Source: an uncultured Clostridium sp. (lineage in GTDB: Bacteria; Bacillota; Clostridia; Clostridiales; Clostridiaceae). Taken from it: 64,000 nt of DNA. The notes under the pieces are model-generated. The model was not told the DNA's origin. It did not search any database and saw nothing but the letters and a program-made list of their open reading frames with translations. The stretch lies in contig CACZYK010000034.1 in NCBI GenBank assembly GCA_902785295.1, positions 12,588 through 76,587 of the forward strand, in the 5' to 3' direction. Shown here piece after piece: positions 29,256-38,975 of this stretch. Every line of letters starts with the position of its first letter. The first letter of the stretch is position 1. Position numbers and translations under genes: made by a program.

Positions 29256-30323
29256 GTGAGATATTTTGATTATTTAGGAGAAAAAGAAGAAAAAAGACTT
29301 TTTCATAAGTTTCCTAAAGAATTTAATAAAAATGAAGATAAAAAAATATTACAATATGCTTTAGGTGGGCATATATATGTTCCAGCAATAAGAAAAGATA
29401 TGATATATAAATGTTTAAATGGTAAAATTAAAGGTTTAACTTCATTTACCATATGTCTAGAGGATGCAATAGGGATAAATGGAGAAGGAGAAAGCATAAA
29501 AAACTTAGCTGAGGTTTTAAATGAAATACAACTAAGCAATAAAAAAGATGTTCCATTAATTTTTATAAGACCTCGTAACTTAGAGCAAATGTTTAAATTT
29601 AAAGATATTTTAGAGAAAAATAAAGATATTATTACTGGAATAGTTATACCTAAAGCAAATGGAAATAAAATAGACTCTTTTATTGAAGCTCTAGATAAAA
29701 TAAACTGTTCAAAGCTTTATATTATGCCAATAATAGAAAGTATAGAATTTATAGACTATACTTTAAAGGATAAATATCTTAAGGATTTAAAAAGAGCAGT
29801 TTTAGAACATAGTGACAAAATATTAAATATTAGAGTTGGAGTTACAGATATTTTAGGTAGCTATGGTATAAGAAGAGATAAAAGTCTTACTATTTATGAT
29901 AATATAGTTTTTAAAAATTTAACCTTTGATTTAATGAGCATATTAAAAAATGATGAAATAGATATTCCTATAAGTGGGGGTGTTTCTGAAGTTTATGATA
30001 TGAATAATAAAGAAATTCTTGATACCTATATAAAAGAGGTTAAAATAGATAAGCTTAATGGATTTATTGGTAAAACTGTAATTCATCCTCTTCAAATGAA
30101 TGTTGTTCAAGCTATGAATGTTATAAGCTATGAAGACTATATGGATGCAAAAAGCATATTAGATGGTATTGGAAGTAAATACTCAATAAGTGGAAGCATT
30201 AATTGTGAAAGAATGAATGAAGTAAATCCTCATACAAAATGGGCAAGAAAAATTATGATTTTATCAAATATTTATGGAGTTTTTAATAAGGGGATAAAAT
30301 TTAATGAATTGTTTAGATTTTAG
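29256..30323 (+). CDS. HpcH/HpaI aldolase/citrate lyase (CitE)-like protein of the Ter module
   Basis: 355 residues with a TIM-barrel CitE fold: FTICLEDAIG gives the catalytic acidic residues, FIRPRN the arginine motif and GIVIPKAN the barrel strand. VGVTDILGSYG and FIGKTVIHPLQ complete it. CitE-like proteins cleave or form C-C bonds with acyl-CoA type substrates; here the substrate is unknown. Comparative work on Ter systems places such a gene next to PRTase and StiP genes in a predicted small-molecule or nucleoside pathway. The start is GTG with AGAAGGGGA in front. It overlaps the next gene by 20 bases. Confidence 0.85.
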   Translation: MRYFDYLGEKEEKRLFHKFPKEFNKNEDKKILQYALGGHIYVPAIRKDMIYKCLNGKIKGLTSFTICLEDAIGINGEGESIKNLAEVLNEIQLSNKKDVPLIFIRPRNLEQMFKFKDILEKNKDIITGIVIPKANGNKIDSFIEALDKINCSKLYIMPIIESIEFIDYTLKDKYLKDLKRAVLEHSDKILNIRVGVTDILGSYGIRRDKSLTIYDNIVFKNLTFDLMSILKNDEIDIPISGGVSEVYDMNNKEILDTYIKEVKIDKLNGFIGKTVIHPLQMNVVQAMNVISYEDYMDAKSILDGIGSKYSISGSINCERMNEVNPHTKWARKIMILSNIYGVFNKGIKFNELFRF

Positions 30324-31488
30324 TTGTGATATTAATATAAAAGACAATCCTTTAAATTTAAATATAGAGGATTATTTAGACTTGGCTTTAAGAGATAACA
30401 AAAAAAGAAGATTTTTATTTATATCAAAAAACTTAGGAAAGCATATTCCTGTCAATCCTGAAAAGGTTGATAATTTAGGATATCTTTTAGCTAAGGCTTA
30501 TAAGAAAAAGTATGAAAATTATAAAGAGGAAAGAGAGCTTGTAATAGGTTTTGCAGAAACTGCAACAGCACTTTCTCATAGCTTTCTTAATTATTTAGAA
30601 TCCTCTAAACTTTTTATTCATACCACTCGAGAAAATTTAAATTTAAATAGAATAGATTTTTTAGAAGAACATTCTCATGCTACAGAGCAAATTTTATATA
30701 CTGATAAAATATTTGCTTTAAAAGATATAGATACATTAATTTTAGTAGATGATGAAATAACAACTGCTAAAACTTGTATAAATATGATAAAAGAACTTCA
30801 AAAAAAGTATAAAGCAAAAAAATATGTAATAGCTTCTATATTAAATTGGATAGATGAAAAAAGAGAAGAGGAAATTAATAAAAGTGCAAAAAGTTTAAAT
30901 TGTAAAATTGAATTTGTTTATCTTTTTAATGGGGCTTTTGATTTTAAGTTTGATGAAAATAAACCTTTAATAGATAAAATAGAAGAAGTAAATCCTAATA
31001 AAGAAGCTAAAGTTAATTATTTAGATTTAAATTTAAAAAGGCATTTAGAAAATAAAAAGTATTTAAAATATACAGGAAGGTTTGGAATAGATAGAAAAGA
31101 ACAAGAAGAACTTATAAATATTTTAAAAGCCTCTTCAGAAAAGCTAAATAATATAAGAGAAAATGATAAAATATTAGCTTTAGGAGTAGAGGAATTTATG
31201 TATATTCCAATGATGATAAGTAAATTTATGGGAGGAGATATATATTATCACTCCATTACAAGAAGTCCTATTATTCCTTTTGATGACTCAAAATATCCTA
31301 TAAAGAAAAAATATAAGCTAAATAGCTTTTACAACGACAACATAAATTACTTGTATAATCTTAATATAAATGATTGTAAAGAATGCTTTTTATTCCTTGA
31401 AACTTGGGTTAACGACAAAAGGATAGAAGATTTTATAAAGCTATTAAAATCAGTAAATATAGAAAAAATAAATATAGTAAGATGCTAA
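30304..31488 (+). CDS. Phosphoribosyltransferase with C-terminal TRSP domain
   Basis: 394 residues. A PRTase domain carries the PRPP loop LILVDDEITTAKT near residue 150. The C-terminal third holds the eponymous motif HSITRSPIIPF of the TRSP domain. Together these define the Ter-linked PRTase_2-TRSP family, thought to transfer phosphoribose in a predicted nucleoside-like pathway. AAGGGGATA precedes the ATG inside the previous gene. Coupled translation with CitE-like and StiP genes is likely. Confidence 0.85.
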   Translation: MNCLDFSCDINIKDNPLNLNIEDYLDLALRDNKKRRFLFISKNLGKHIPVNPEKVDNLGYLLAKAYKKKYENYKEERELVIGFAETATALSHSFLNYLESSKLFIHTTRENLNLNRIDFLEEHSHATEQILYTDKIFALKDIDTLILVDDEITTAKTCINMIKELQKKYKAKKYVIASILNWIDEKREEEINKSAKSLNCKIEFVYLFNGAFDFKFDENKPLIDKIEEVNPNKEAKVNYLDLNLKRHLENKKYLKYTGRFGIDRKEQEELINILKASSEKLNNIRENDKILALGVEEFMYIPMMISKFMGGDIYYHSITRSPIIPFDDSKYPIKKKYKLNSFYNDNINYLYNLNINDCKECFLFLETWVNDKRIEDFIKLLKSVNIEKINIVRC

Positions 31489-31499
31489 GGAGGAAATAA

Positions 31500-32585
31500 A
31501 TGGAATTTGGTTCTTATTCAAAAGATGATGTAATATTTCTTTTAAAGGATATTTCAAATTGTATATTAGAACAAAATAATTTAGAGAGAGAAAAAGCCAT
31601 TCAAAGTGGAAGACATTACTCAGAAATGCTTCCAATTGAATATCAAGTAAGTGATGTGTATTTAAATCTTTATAAAACTCAACTTGAAAAGCTTAAAGAA
31701 AAATTAGCCTTATCTGTGGGTATAATGTGTGAAAAGATTTTAAAGCAAAAAGGAGAAGATGTTGTTTTAGTTTCTCTTGCAAGGGCTGGTACTCCTATAG
31801 GAATTTTAGCTAAGAGGTATATAAAATATAAATATAAATTAAATTTACCTCACTATACAATATCAATAATAAGAGATAAGGGAATAGATGAGAATGCTCT
31901 AAAATATATTTTAAAAAATCATCCAGATATGAAACTACAATTTATTGATGGATGGACTGGAAAGGGTACCATATCAAGGGTTTTAGATGAAGCTTTAGAA
32001 AACTTTTATAAAAAGTATAATGTAAAACTTGATAATACTTTAGCAGTGCTTGCAGATTGTGCTGGATATTCTGGCTTATATGGAATAAGAGAGGACTTTT
32101 TAATTCCAAGTGCATGCCTAAATTCTACAATCTCAGGGCTTGTAAGCAGAACTGTTTTAAGAGATGATATTATAGGAAAAGATGATTTTCATGGTGCTAA
32201 GTATTATAAAGAATTAAAGGAATTTGATTTATCTAATGAATATATAGATACAATATCAAATGAATTTAAAAATGTTTCTTCTGAAATAGAAGAGGAGATG
32301 AAAAATTGGACAAAAGATGAAATAACAAAAATAGGAGATAAAGATGTAGAAAATATTAAAAAAGATTATAAAGTTTATGATATTAACTTTATAAAGCCAG
32401 GAATAGGTGAAACTACAAGAGTTTTATTAAGAAGAATTCCTTATAAGATTTTAGTTAAAAACATAGAAGATGAGGCACTTAAACATATATTAGTTTTGGC
32501 TAAGGAAAAAAATGTGCCCGTAGAAGAATATCCTCTATCAGCTTATAAATGCTGTGGGATAATTAAAAATATGAAGGATGTATAA
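31500..32585 (+). CDS. StiP-family protein with Pelota-like RNA-binding domain
   Basis: 361 residues of the family annotated cysteine protease StiP, although more recent analysis treats it as PRTase-like. It contains VSLARAGTPIG, the DGWTGKGTIS loop and LADCAGYSGLYG. The C-terminal 60 residues, from GETTRVLLRR to the end, match a Pelota-type RNA-binding domain. AAGGAGG precedes the ATG. It sits between the TRSP and HAD genes, as in other Ter biosynthetic modules. Confidence 0.8.
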   Translation: MEFGSYSKDDVIFLLKDISNCILEQNNLEREKAIQSGRHYSEMLPIEYQVSDVYLNLYKTQLEKLKEKLALSVGIMCEKILKQKGEDVVLVSLARAGTPIGILAKRYIKYKYKLNLPHYTISIIRDKGIDENALKYILKNHPDMKLQFIDGWTGKGTISRVLDEALENFYKKYNVKLDNTLAVLADCAGYSGLYGIREDFLIPSACLNSTISGLVSRTVLRDDIIGKDDFHGAKYYKELKEFDLSNEYIDTISNEFKNVSSEIEEEMKNWTKDEITKIGDKDVENIKKDYKVYDINFIKPGIGETTRVLLRRIPYKILVKNIEDEALKHILVLAKEKNVPVEEYPLSAYKCCGIIKNMKDV

Positions 32586-32587
32586 AA

Positions 32588-33361
32588 ATGATTTATTTTT
32601 CAGATTTAGATAGAACATTAATCTATTCAAAAAAGTTTTTAAAAGAAGGCTTAAAAGAAGTGCCTATTGAAAAATATGAAGGAGAATATATATCCTTTAT
32701 GACTGAAAAAGCTATTATTACTTTAAAAGAGATATTAAAATCTAAAACCTTTATTCCTTGCACCACAAGAAGCATAGAACAATATGAAAGGATAGAATTT
32801 AAAAAGTATAATATAAACTTTCCTTTTGCAATTGTATGTAATGGTGGATATATTTTAAAAGATGGAAACCCTTTAAAAGAATGGGAGGATATTTTAAGAA
32901 AAGAGCTTAAAAAAAATGAAACTCTTTATAATGTAAAAAATGAATTTTTGAAATATCAAGACCTTTCTGGTATTTTAAAAGTTAGAGAGGTTTATGATTT
33001 ATTCTTTTATTTAGTAGTAGATTATTCTATTTTCAATAAAGATAATTTAATAGATTTTGAAAATTATTTAATAAAAAATAATTGGGAAACTCATTATAGT
33101 GGAAGAAAGATTTACTTTTTACCACAAAACTTAAAAAAAGAAAATGCTGCAAAATTTTTAACTGAGTATTTAGGTGAAAAAGGTTTTTATGCATTAGGAG
33201 ATTCAAGTATGGATTTAAATCTTTTAAAGGCTTCAAAAAAAGCATATATACCTAAAAATTCATTTCTTATGAATGTAGATGTTAATGACAAAACATTTAT
33301 TTCTAAAAGTGATGGACTTAAGGGATTAGAAGAAATACTTGAAAACATATGTGAAATATAA
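32588..33361 (+). CDS. HAD-family phosphatase of the Ter module
   Basis: 257 residues. Motif I is SDLDRTLIYS at the N terminus, motif II is TTRS near residue 60, a cap follows, and motif IV is ALGDSSMDLNLL near residue 205. It is a Cof-type or sucrose-phosphatase-like HAD, presumably removing phosphate from the product of the preceding enzymes. It begins two bases after the StiP stop; a conventional ribosome site is weak, suggesting coupling. Confidence 0.85.
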   Translation: MIYFSDLDRTLIYSKKFLKEGLKEVPIEKYEGEYISFMTEKAIITLKEILKSKTFIPCTTRSIEQYERIEFKKYNINFPFAIVCNGGYILKDGNPLKEWEDILRKELKKNETLYNVKNEFLKYQDLSGILKVREVYDLFFYLVVDYSIFNKDNLIDFENYLIKNNWETHYSGRKIYFLPQNLKKENAAKFLTEYLGEKGFYALGDSSMDLNLLKASKKAYIPKNSFLMNVDVNDKTFISKSDGLKGLEEILENICEI

Positions 33362-33463
33362 TTTTATTTTACAAATTATTGAACAAAACTTATGTAGGTA
33401 GTAAAATAAAATTGTAATATTATAAATATTATTTAAATAAATATGAGCTAGGAGGAAGCAAAA

Positions 33464-34042
33464 ATGGGAATTATGCTAAAAAAAGGTCAGAAAATTGACC
33501 TAACAAAAGGAAACAAATCATTAAAAAAAATATTAGTTGGTTTAGGCTGGGACACTAATAAATATGATGGAGGATATGATTTTGACTTAGATGCTGCAGC
33601 TTTTTGTTGTGGTGATGATGATAAAGTTCATGAGGATTTAGACTTTATATTCTATAACAATCTAAAACATGAATCAGGAGCTATAGAACATTTAGGTGAT
33701 AACCTTACTGGTGAAGGCGAAGGCGACGATGAACAAATAGTAATAGATTTAAGTCTTATTCCAGCAAGAATAACAAAGATTAACTTTACAGTTACAATAC
33801 ATGAAGCTGATGAAAGAGGACAAAACTTTGGACAAGTTTCTAATGCTTATGTAAGAGTTGTAAACCAAGAAAATGATGAAGAGTTAATAAGATATGATTT
33901 AGGAGAAGATTTCTCTGTTGAAACTGCAATAGTTGTTGCACAATTATACAAACATAATGGGGAATGGAAATTTAATGCTATAGGAAGTGGCTTTGCAGGT
34001 GGTCTTGCTGCTCTTTGCAGAAACTTTGGATTAAATGTTTAA
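33464..34042 (+). CDS. terD: TerD-family protein (copy 2)
   Basis: 192 residues, a close paralogue of copy 1. It has [43 protein letters not shown] and [12 protein letters not shown]. The two copies bracket the CitE/TRSP/StiP/HAD block, which looks like insertion of that block between duplicated genes, or duplication around it. CTAGGAGG precedes the ATG, and a possible promoter (TTGAAC, 17 bases, TAAAAT) lies in the 100-base gap upstream. Confidence 0.95.
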   Translation: MGIMLKKGQKIDLTKGNKSLKKILVGLGWDTNKYDGGYDFDLDAAAFCCGDDDKVHEDLDFIFYNNLKHESGAIEHLGDNLTGEGEGDDEQIVIDLSLIPARITKINFTVTIHEADERGQNFGQVSNAYVRVVNQENDEELIRYDLGEDFSVETAIVVAQLYKHNGEWKFNAIGSGFAGGLAALCRNFGLNV

Positions 34043-34075
34043 TTAACAAAAGTGTAAGTGTAATGGAGGAAAAAT

Positions 34076-34666
34076 ATGAGTATTAGTTTGGTAAAGGGTC
34101 AAAGAATTGACTTAACTAAAAATAATACTGGCTTAAAAAACTTATTAGTTGGTTTAGGCTGGGACCCTGTTGAAGTTAAACGTGGCTTATTTGGAAAGAA
34201 AAAGGGTGCTGATATAGATTTAGATGCATCAGTTATAATGCTTAAAGATGATAAGCTTCAAAATAAAGATGATTTAATTTATTTTGGCAATTTAAAAAGC
34301 AAATGTGGTGGAGTTATTCACACTGGTGATAATTTAACTGGTGAAGGTGATGGCGATGATGAACAGATATTAATTGATTTATCTAAGATTAATAAAGATG
34401 TAAATAAATTAGTGTTTGTAATCAATATATATGCATGCGAATCAAGAAAGCAGGATTTTGGAATGATTAAAAATGCCTATATAAGAATAGCTGATAATAG
34501 TTCAAAAAAAGAACTTATTAAATATAATTTAACTGATGATTATTCAGGAAAAACAGCTCTTATTGTAGGTGAAGTGTATAAGCACAATGGAGAATGGAAA
34601 TTTGCTGCTTTAGGAGAAGGAACTAATCATATAAGATTAAGCGATATTGCAGCAGATTACAGATAA
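34076..34666 (+). CDS. Divergent TerD-family protein (copy 3)
   Basis: 196 residues. It differs from the first two by a basic insert RGLFGKKKGADIDLDAS ahead of the first acidic motif and lacks the Cys pair found there. [16 protein letters not shown] and [13 protein letters not shown] are kept. The insert is like that of TerE/TerZ-type paralogues. It is 33 bases after copy 2 and 13 bases before the ATPase gene, so probably one transcript. Confidence 0.9.
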   Translation: MSISLVKGQRIDLTKNNTGLKNLLVGLGWDPVEVKRGLFGKKKGADIDLDASVIMLKDDKLQNKDDLIYFGNLKSKCGGVIHTGDNLTGEGDGDDEQILIDLSKINKDVNKLVFVINIYACESRKQDFGMIKNAYIRIADNSSKKELIKYNLTDDYSGKTALIVGEVYKHNGEWKFAALGEGTNHIRLSDIAADYR

Positions 34667-34679
34667 GGAGTAGTATTAT

Positions 34680-37421
34680 ATGAAGTATTTTAAAGAGAAG
34701 ATTGATTACTGCTTAAAAGAGCAAGGTGTTAATGCTGAAAAAGGGTTATCAGATTCAGAAGTAAAAACTAGAAGTGAAAAGTTTGGTAAAAACGAATTTT
34801 CCAAAAAAGAAGAGGGAAGTCTTTTAGATGATATAAAAGATGCTCTTCTTGAACCAATGATGATAATTCTTTTAGTTGCAGCTTTAGTAAGTGCAATTAT
34901 AGGAGAATATTATGATGCAATTGGTATAGTATGTGCTGTAGCAATTGGTATTACTATTGGTATTGTTACAGAAGGAAAATCTAAAAAAGCTGCAGAAGCT
35001 TTGGCTAAGATGACCGAAGATATTGAAGTTAAAGTTCTTAGAAATGGTAAAGTTATGAATGTTTCTAAGAGTGACTTAGTCCCTGGTGATATAGTTTATC
35101 TTGAAACTGGAGATATGGTTCCAGCAGATGGTAGATTTATTGAAACTGTAGATTTAAAAGTAAGAGAAGATATGCTTACTGGAGAATCTGATGATGTTAA
35201 AAAAGATGCAAATGCTATTATTCCTTTAGAAGAAATAGATGTTAAAGGACAAAAGCAAATTCAAGACCCAATTCCAGCAAAACAAAGCAATATGGGATTT
35301 ACAGGTACTTTAATTGCTTATGGTAAAGGAACAATGCTAGTTACTGGTATTGGTGATAATACTGAAATGGGTAAAATTGCAGAAACTCTTCAAATGGATG
35401 AGGAAGAAACTCCTCTTCAAATAAAGCTTGGTAAGCTAGGTGCTGTAATAGCTAAGATTTCTTCAATAATAGCCGCATTACTATTTATATTTATGGTTGT
35501 AAAAATTGTAACAAGAGGAGAAGTAAATATAGATTCTTCAGGAGTTAAAGCATTTTTAGAATCTATAGGACCTATTAAAACTGCTTTTGTTACTTGTATT
35601 GCTTTAATAGTTGCTGCAGTTCCTGAAGGACTTCCAACTATGATAAATATGACTCTTGCACTTACAATGCAAAAAATGGCTAATATAAACGCATTAGTAA
35701 CTAAAAAAGAAGCTTGTGAAACTATTGGTTCTGTAAGTGTTATATGTTCTGATAAAACAGGTACTTTAACTCAAAACAGAATGACTGTAGAAAATGTTTA
35801 TTTAAATGGAAAATTTGTTGATTTAGATAAAATTGAAGATATGTATTTTATAAATAACTGTCTTTTAAACTCAACAGCAGATATAAGCTTTGATGGAGAT
35901 AAATGCAATTACTTAGGTAACTCAACAGAATGTGCCCTTCTTTTATGCTTAAAGGAACATGATTATAAAAAAGCAAGAAAAGAACAAAAGATAGTTCACC
36001 AAATACCATTTAATTCAATGAATAAATATATGGCAACAGTAATAGAAGACGGTGACTTAGATATTCTTTTAGTTAAGGGCGCACCTGAAATAATACTTGA
36101 TAAATGTGTAAATGAAATATCTAATGGAAAAGTAATTAAAATTACTGAAGCAAGAAAGAAAGAAATTCTTTCAGAAATTCAAAAGCTTCAAGCAAAATCT
36201 ATGAGAATATTAGGATTTGGATTTAGAGCAATTTCTCAAGCAGAAGTAGAAGCAGCTGCAACTTCTGAAGGAAATATATTAACTGGAAGTCAAGAAGAAG
36301 GACTTATATTTAATGGATTTGTTGCTATAAAAGACCCATTAAGACCTGATGTATTTAAGGCTATAGAAACTGCTAGAAATGCAGGAGTAGAAACAAAAAT
36401 GCTTACAGGTGATAATATAAACACTGCAAGAGCTATTGGAGAAGAGCTTGGAATGCTTAAAGAAGGAATGAGAGCAGTTGAAGCAACTTATATAGATACT
36501 TTAAGTGATGAAGAGTTAAGAAAAGAAATTAAGACAATAGCAATTGTTGCAAGAAGTAAGCCAGAAACAAAGATGAGAATTGTTAATGCTCTTCAAACTA
36601 ATGGAGAGGTTGTCGGAGTTACTGGAGACGGAATAAATGATGCCCCAGCTCTTACTAAAGCAGATGTTGGTATTGCTATGGGAATCACAGGTTCTGAAGT
36701 TTCTAAAAATGCAGCAGATATCATTTTAACAGATGATAACTTTGCTACAATAATAAATGGTATTAAGTGGGGAAGAGGAGTATATGAAAACTTCCAAAGA
36801 TTTATCCAATTCCAACTTACAGTTAATGTTATAGCTTTCTTAGTTGCAATTGTTTCACAAATACTAGATTTTCCAATGCCATTTACAACAATTCAACTTT
36901 TATGGGTTAATATCATAATGGATGGTCCTCCAGCTTTAGCATTAGGACTTGAACCTATTCGTGATGCTGTATTTGATAGAAAGCCTGTTGATAGAAAAGC
37001 AAGCATAATAACTAAAAAGATGATTACTTCAATAGTTTTAAATGCACTTTATGTAACAGCAATATTACTTATTCAAATGAAATTTAATATTTTAGGTGCT
37101 GACACTACAGTAATTGATGGTGCTAGTGAAAGTGAAACTGTGTTATTTGCTTTATTTGCTTTTAGTGCTTTATTTAATGCATTTAACTGTAGAGAATTTG
37201 GAACAGATAGCATATTTAAGAATTTCACAAAGAATAAGACAGCTCTTTTAATAATAAGTGTAACTGCAATTGCACAATTTATATTTACTGAATTATTCTC
37301 AGGATTCTTTAATGCAGTAAGCCTTTCTCTTGTAATGTGGGGTAAAGTAATATTACTTGCATTTATGATAATTGTTGTTAATGAAGTAGTTAAATTTGTT
37401 TTAAGACTATTTAAAAAATAA
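34680..37421 (+). CDS. P-type Ca2+-transporting ATPase (PMCA/SERCA-like)
   Basis: 913 residues with all P-type features. They include the N-terminal cation domain, the LVPGDIVYLETGDMVPADGR actuator with TGES, VPEGLP in M4 and the phosphorylation site CSDKTGTLTQ near residue 358. TGDGINDAPALTKADVGIAMG and a six-helix C-terminal domain with LLWVNIIMDGPPALALG complete it. The M4 and M6 residues fit Ca2+ export. AAGGAG precedes the ATG. Its place directly behind TerD proteins, which bind Ca2+, suggests it sets Ca2+ levels for the Ter response, taking the slot a TerC membrane protein has elsewhere. Confidence 0.93.
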   Translation: MKYFKEKIDYCLKEQGVNAEKGLSDSEVKTRSEKFGKNEFSKKEEGSLLDDIKDALLEPMMIILLVAALVSAIIGEYYDAIGIVCAVAIGITIGIVTEGKSKKAAEALAKMTEDIEVKVLRNGKVMNVSKSDLVPGDIVYLETGDMVPADGRFIETVDLKVREDMLTGESDDVKKDANAIIPLEEIDVKGQKQIQDPIPAKQSNMGFTGTLIAYGKGTMLVTGIGDNTEMGKIAETLQMDEEETPLQIKLGKLGAVIAKISSIIAALLFIFMVVKIVTRGEVNIDSSGVKAFLESIGPIKTAFVTCIALIVAAVPEGLPTMINMTLALTMQKMANINALVTKKEACETIGSVSVICSDKTGTLTQNRMTVENVYLNGKFVDLDKIEDMYFINNCLLNSTADISFDGDKCNYLGNSTECALLLCLKEHDYKKARKEQKIVHQIPFNSMNKYMATVIEDGDLDILLVKGAPEIILDKCVNEISNGKVIKITEARKKEILSEIQKLQAKSMRILGFGFRAISQAEVEAAATSEGNILTGSQEEGLIFNGFVAIKDPLRPDVFKAIETARNAGVETKMLTGDNINTARAIGEELGMLKEGMRAVEATYIDTLSDEELRKEIKTIAIVARSKPETKMRIVNALQTNGEVVGVTGDGINDAPALTKADVGIAMGITGSEVSKNAADIILTDDNFATIINGIKWGRGVYENFQRFIQFQLTVNVIAFLVAIVSQILDFPMPFTTIQLLWVNIIMDGPPALALGLEPIRDAVFDRKPVDRKASIITKKMITSIVLNALYVTAILLIQMKFNILGADTTVIDGASESETVLFALFAFSALFNAFNCREFGTDSIFKNFTKNKTALLIISVTAIAQFIFTELFSGFFNAVSLSLVMWGKVILLAFMIIVVNEVVKFVLRLFKK

Positions 37422-37491
37422 TATTAAGTGCATAGCTCATTTTGTTATATTTAACATGTCAGTATAGAAATTGGTAATGGGTTCTTCATAT

Positions 37492-38169
37492 TTACTCTAT
37501 ACTTTCTATCCATCCTTTAATATCTGCTTTGGTTCCACTATTGAATCTTTTTCCATCAACAATATTCACATTAGGATAGAGAGTTTTTAAATCGGAAATA
37601 CTTTTTTCTATTCCGCTACTACCAGAGGTACAGAAAGTGTATATTTTTGCTCCACTAATATCATAACTTTCCAAAAATGTTTGTATAATTCTTGGACATG
37701 TTCCCCACCATATAGGATAACCCAGATATATTACATCATATTTTGTTATACCACTTAAATCATTTTTAATGGCAGGTCTTGCAGATTCATCATTCATCTC
37801 AAGGTTTGCTCTGCAACTATCATCATTATAATTGAGATCTTCATCAGTGTATTCTTGAGTTGGAACAATTTCATAAATATCTGCTTTTGTTTCATTAGCA
37901 ATCAATTCTGCCACCACTTTGGTATTACCTGTTGCTGAAAAATAAACAACAGCTGCTTTTATTTCGTTCTCCTGATTTGTATTTACATTTACTGTAGACT
38001 CTTGTTTCTCTGAATCTTCTTTAATCATATTTGATATATCATTTTCCTTTATGTTCATATCTGTGGTTTCAGATACCTGTGTGTCTGATGATTCTGTCAC
38101 AAAATTACCACAAGCAACTAGCCAAAATAGACATATTACACTTAAAATTATCCATGTAAATCTCTTCAA
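37492..38169 (-). CDS. Flavodoxin-domain lipoprotein
   Basis: 225 residues. The signal peptide ends in LFWLVACGN with a lipobox Cys at about residue 20. A 50-residue polar linker follows, then a flavodoxin fold: VVYFSATGNTKVVAE binds FMN phosphate, and DVIYLGYPIWWGTCPR contacts the flavin ring. An extracytoplasmic electron carrier or quinone/NAD(P)H reductase is likely. The start is TTG 38169, with GGAAGGTG upstream and a four-base overlap with the cupin gene stop. It is the last gene of a three-gene unit. Confidence 0.85.
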   Translation of the reverse strand: MKRFTWIILSVICLFWLVACGNFVTESSDTQVSETTDMNIKENDISNMIKEDSEKQESTVNVNTNQENEIKAAVVYFSATGNTKVVAELIANETKADIYEIVPTQEYTDEDLNYNDDSCRANLEMNDESARPAIKNDLSGITKYDVIYLGYPIWWGTCPRIIQTFLESYDISGAKIYTFCTSGSSGIEKSISDLKTLYPNVNIVDGKRFNSGTKADIKGWIESIE

Positions 38170-38957
38170 ACATCGACACCTTCCTTTATTTTTATCAAAT
38201 TTCCATATTCTTCATCAGAAACTGGCTCACACCATTCGTTAGAACTTTCTTCACCCGGAACTTCAATTGCCAAATGAGAAAACCATTCAGTTGATGTTGC
38301 ACCATGCCAATGTTTCACTTCGGCAGATATATTGACACAATCCCCTGGCTTCATTTCTACTACTTCTTTTCCATCTTCCTGATAATATCCTCTTCCTGCA
38401 ACACATACAAGAATCTGACCACCGCCATTTTTTGCATGATGAATGTGCCAATTGTTTCTGCATCCAGGTTCAAATGTTACATTAAAAATACTTACCTGAT
38501 TGGTTGAAATGGGTGCAAGATAACTTTTTCCTACAAAATATTGTGCAAAAGTGTCATTTGGTTCCCCAATCGGAAATATCATTGATTTTGCGTGAGCTCT
38601 CATTGCTTCATCTTTGTATGGCAAATCACCTTCTGCGATACTCCATATTTCTTTTGCCATGTTGAAAACAGCCCAACCCTTAGCCCAACCTGTATAAAAT
38701 GCTGTATGAGTGATAATCGCTGCAATCTCTTTTTGGGTCACACCATGATTTTTTGCATTTAGCAAATGAAACTTAAGAGAGGAATCAATAATTCCTGATG
38801 ACATTAAGGAAACCACTGTTATGATACTTCTTGTTTTGACATCTATATCTTGATTATTCCAATTCTCTTCAAAAAGCACATCATCATTAAAATGTGCAAA
38901 CTGTGGTGCAAATTCTGAAAGTGCATTTCTTCCTGCAGTCTGTACTATCTTTTCCAT
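38166..38957 (-). CDS. Carboxymuconolactone decarboxylase-cupin fusion protein
   Basis: 263 residues. The N-terminal half is CMD/AhpD-like (NAKNHGVTQKEIAAIITHTA) but without the CxxC pair used by AhpD peroxidases. The C-terminal half is a cupin with the metal ligands in NNWHIHHAKNGGGQ and the second motif PGDCVNISAEVKHWHG. Such fusions are common beside flavodoxins and LysR regulators, and a role in quinone or aromatic handling is inferred. TAGGAGGAATATAG precedes the ATG. Confidence 0.88.
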   Translation of the reverse strand: MEKIVQTAGRNALSEFAPQFAHFNDDVLFEENWNNQDIDVKTRSIITVVSLMSSGIIDSSLKFHLLNAKNHGVTQKEIAAIITHTAFYTGWAKGWAVFNMAKEIWSIAEGDLPYKDEAMRAHAKSMIFPIGEPNDTFAQYFVGKSYLAPISTNQVSIFNVTFEPGCRNNWHIHHAKNGGGQILVCVAGRGYYQEDGKEVVEMKPGDCVNISAEVKHWHGATSTEWFSHLAIEVPGEESSNEWCEPVSDEEYGNLIKIKEGVDV

Positions 38958-38975
38958 ATCTATATTCCTCCTATC

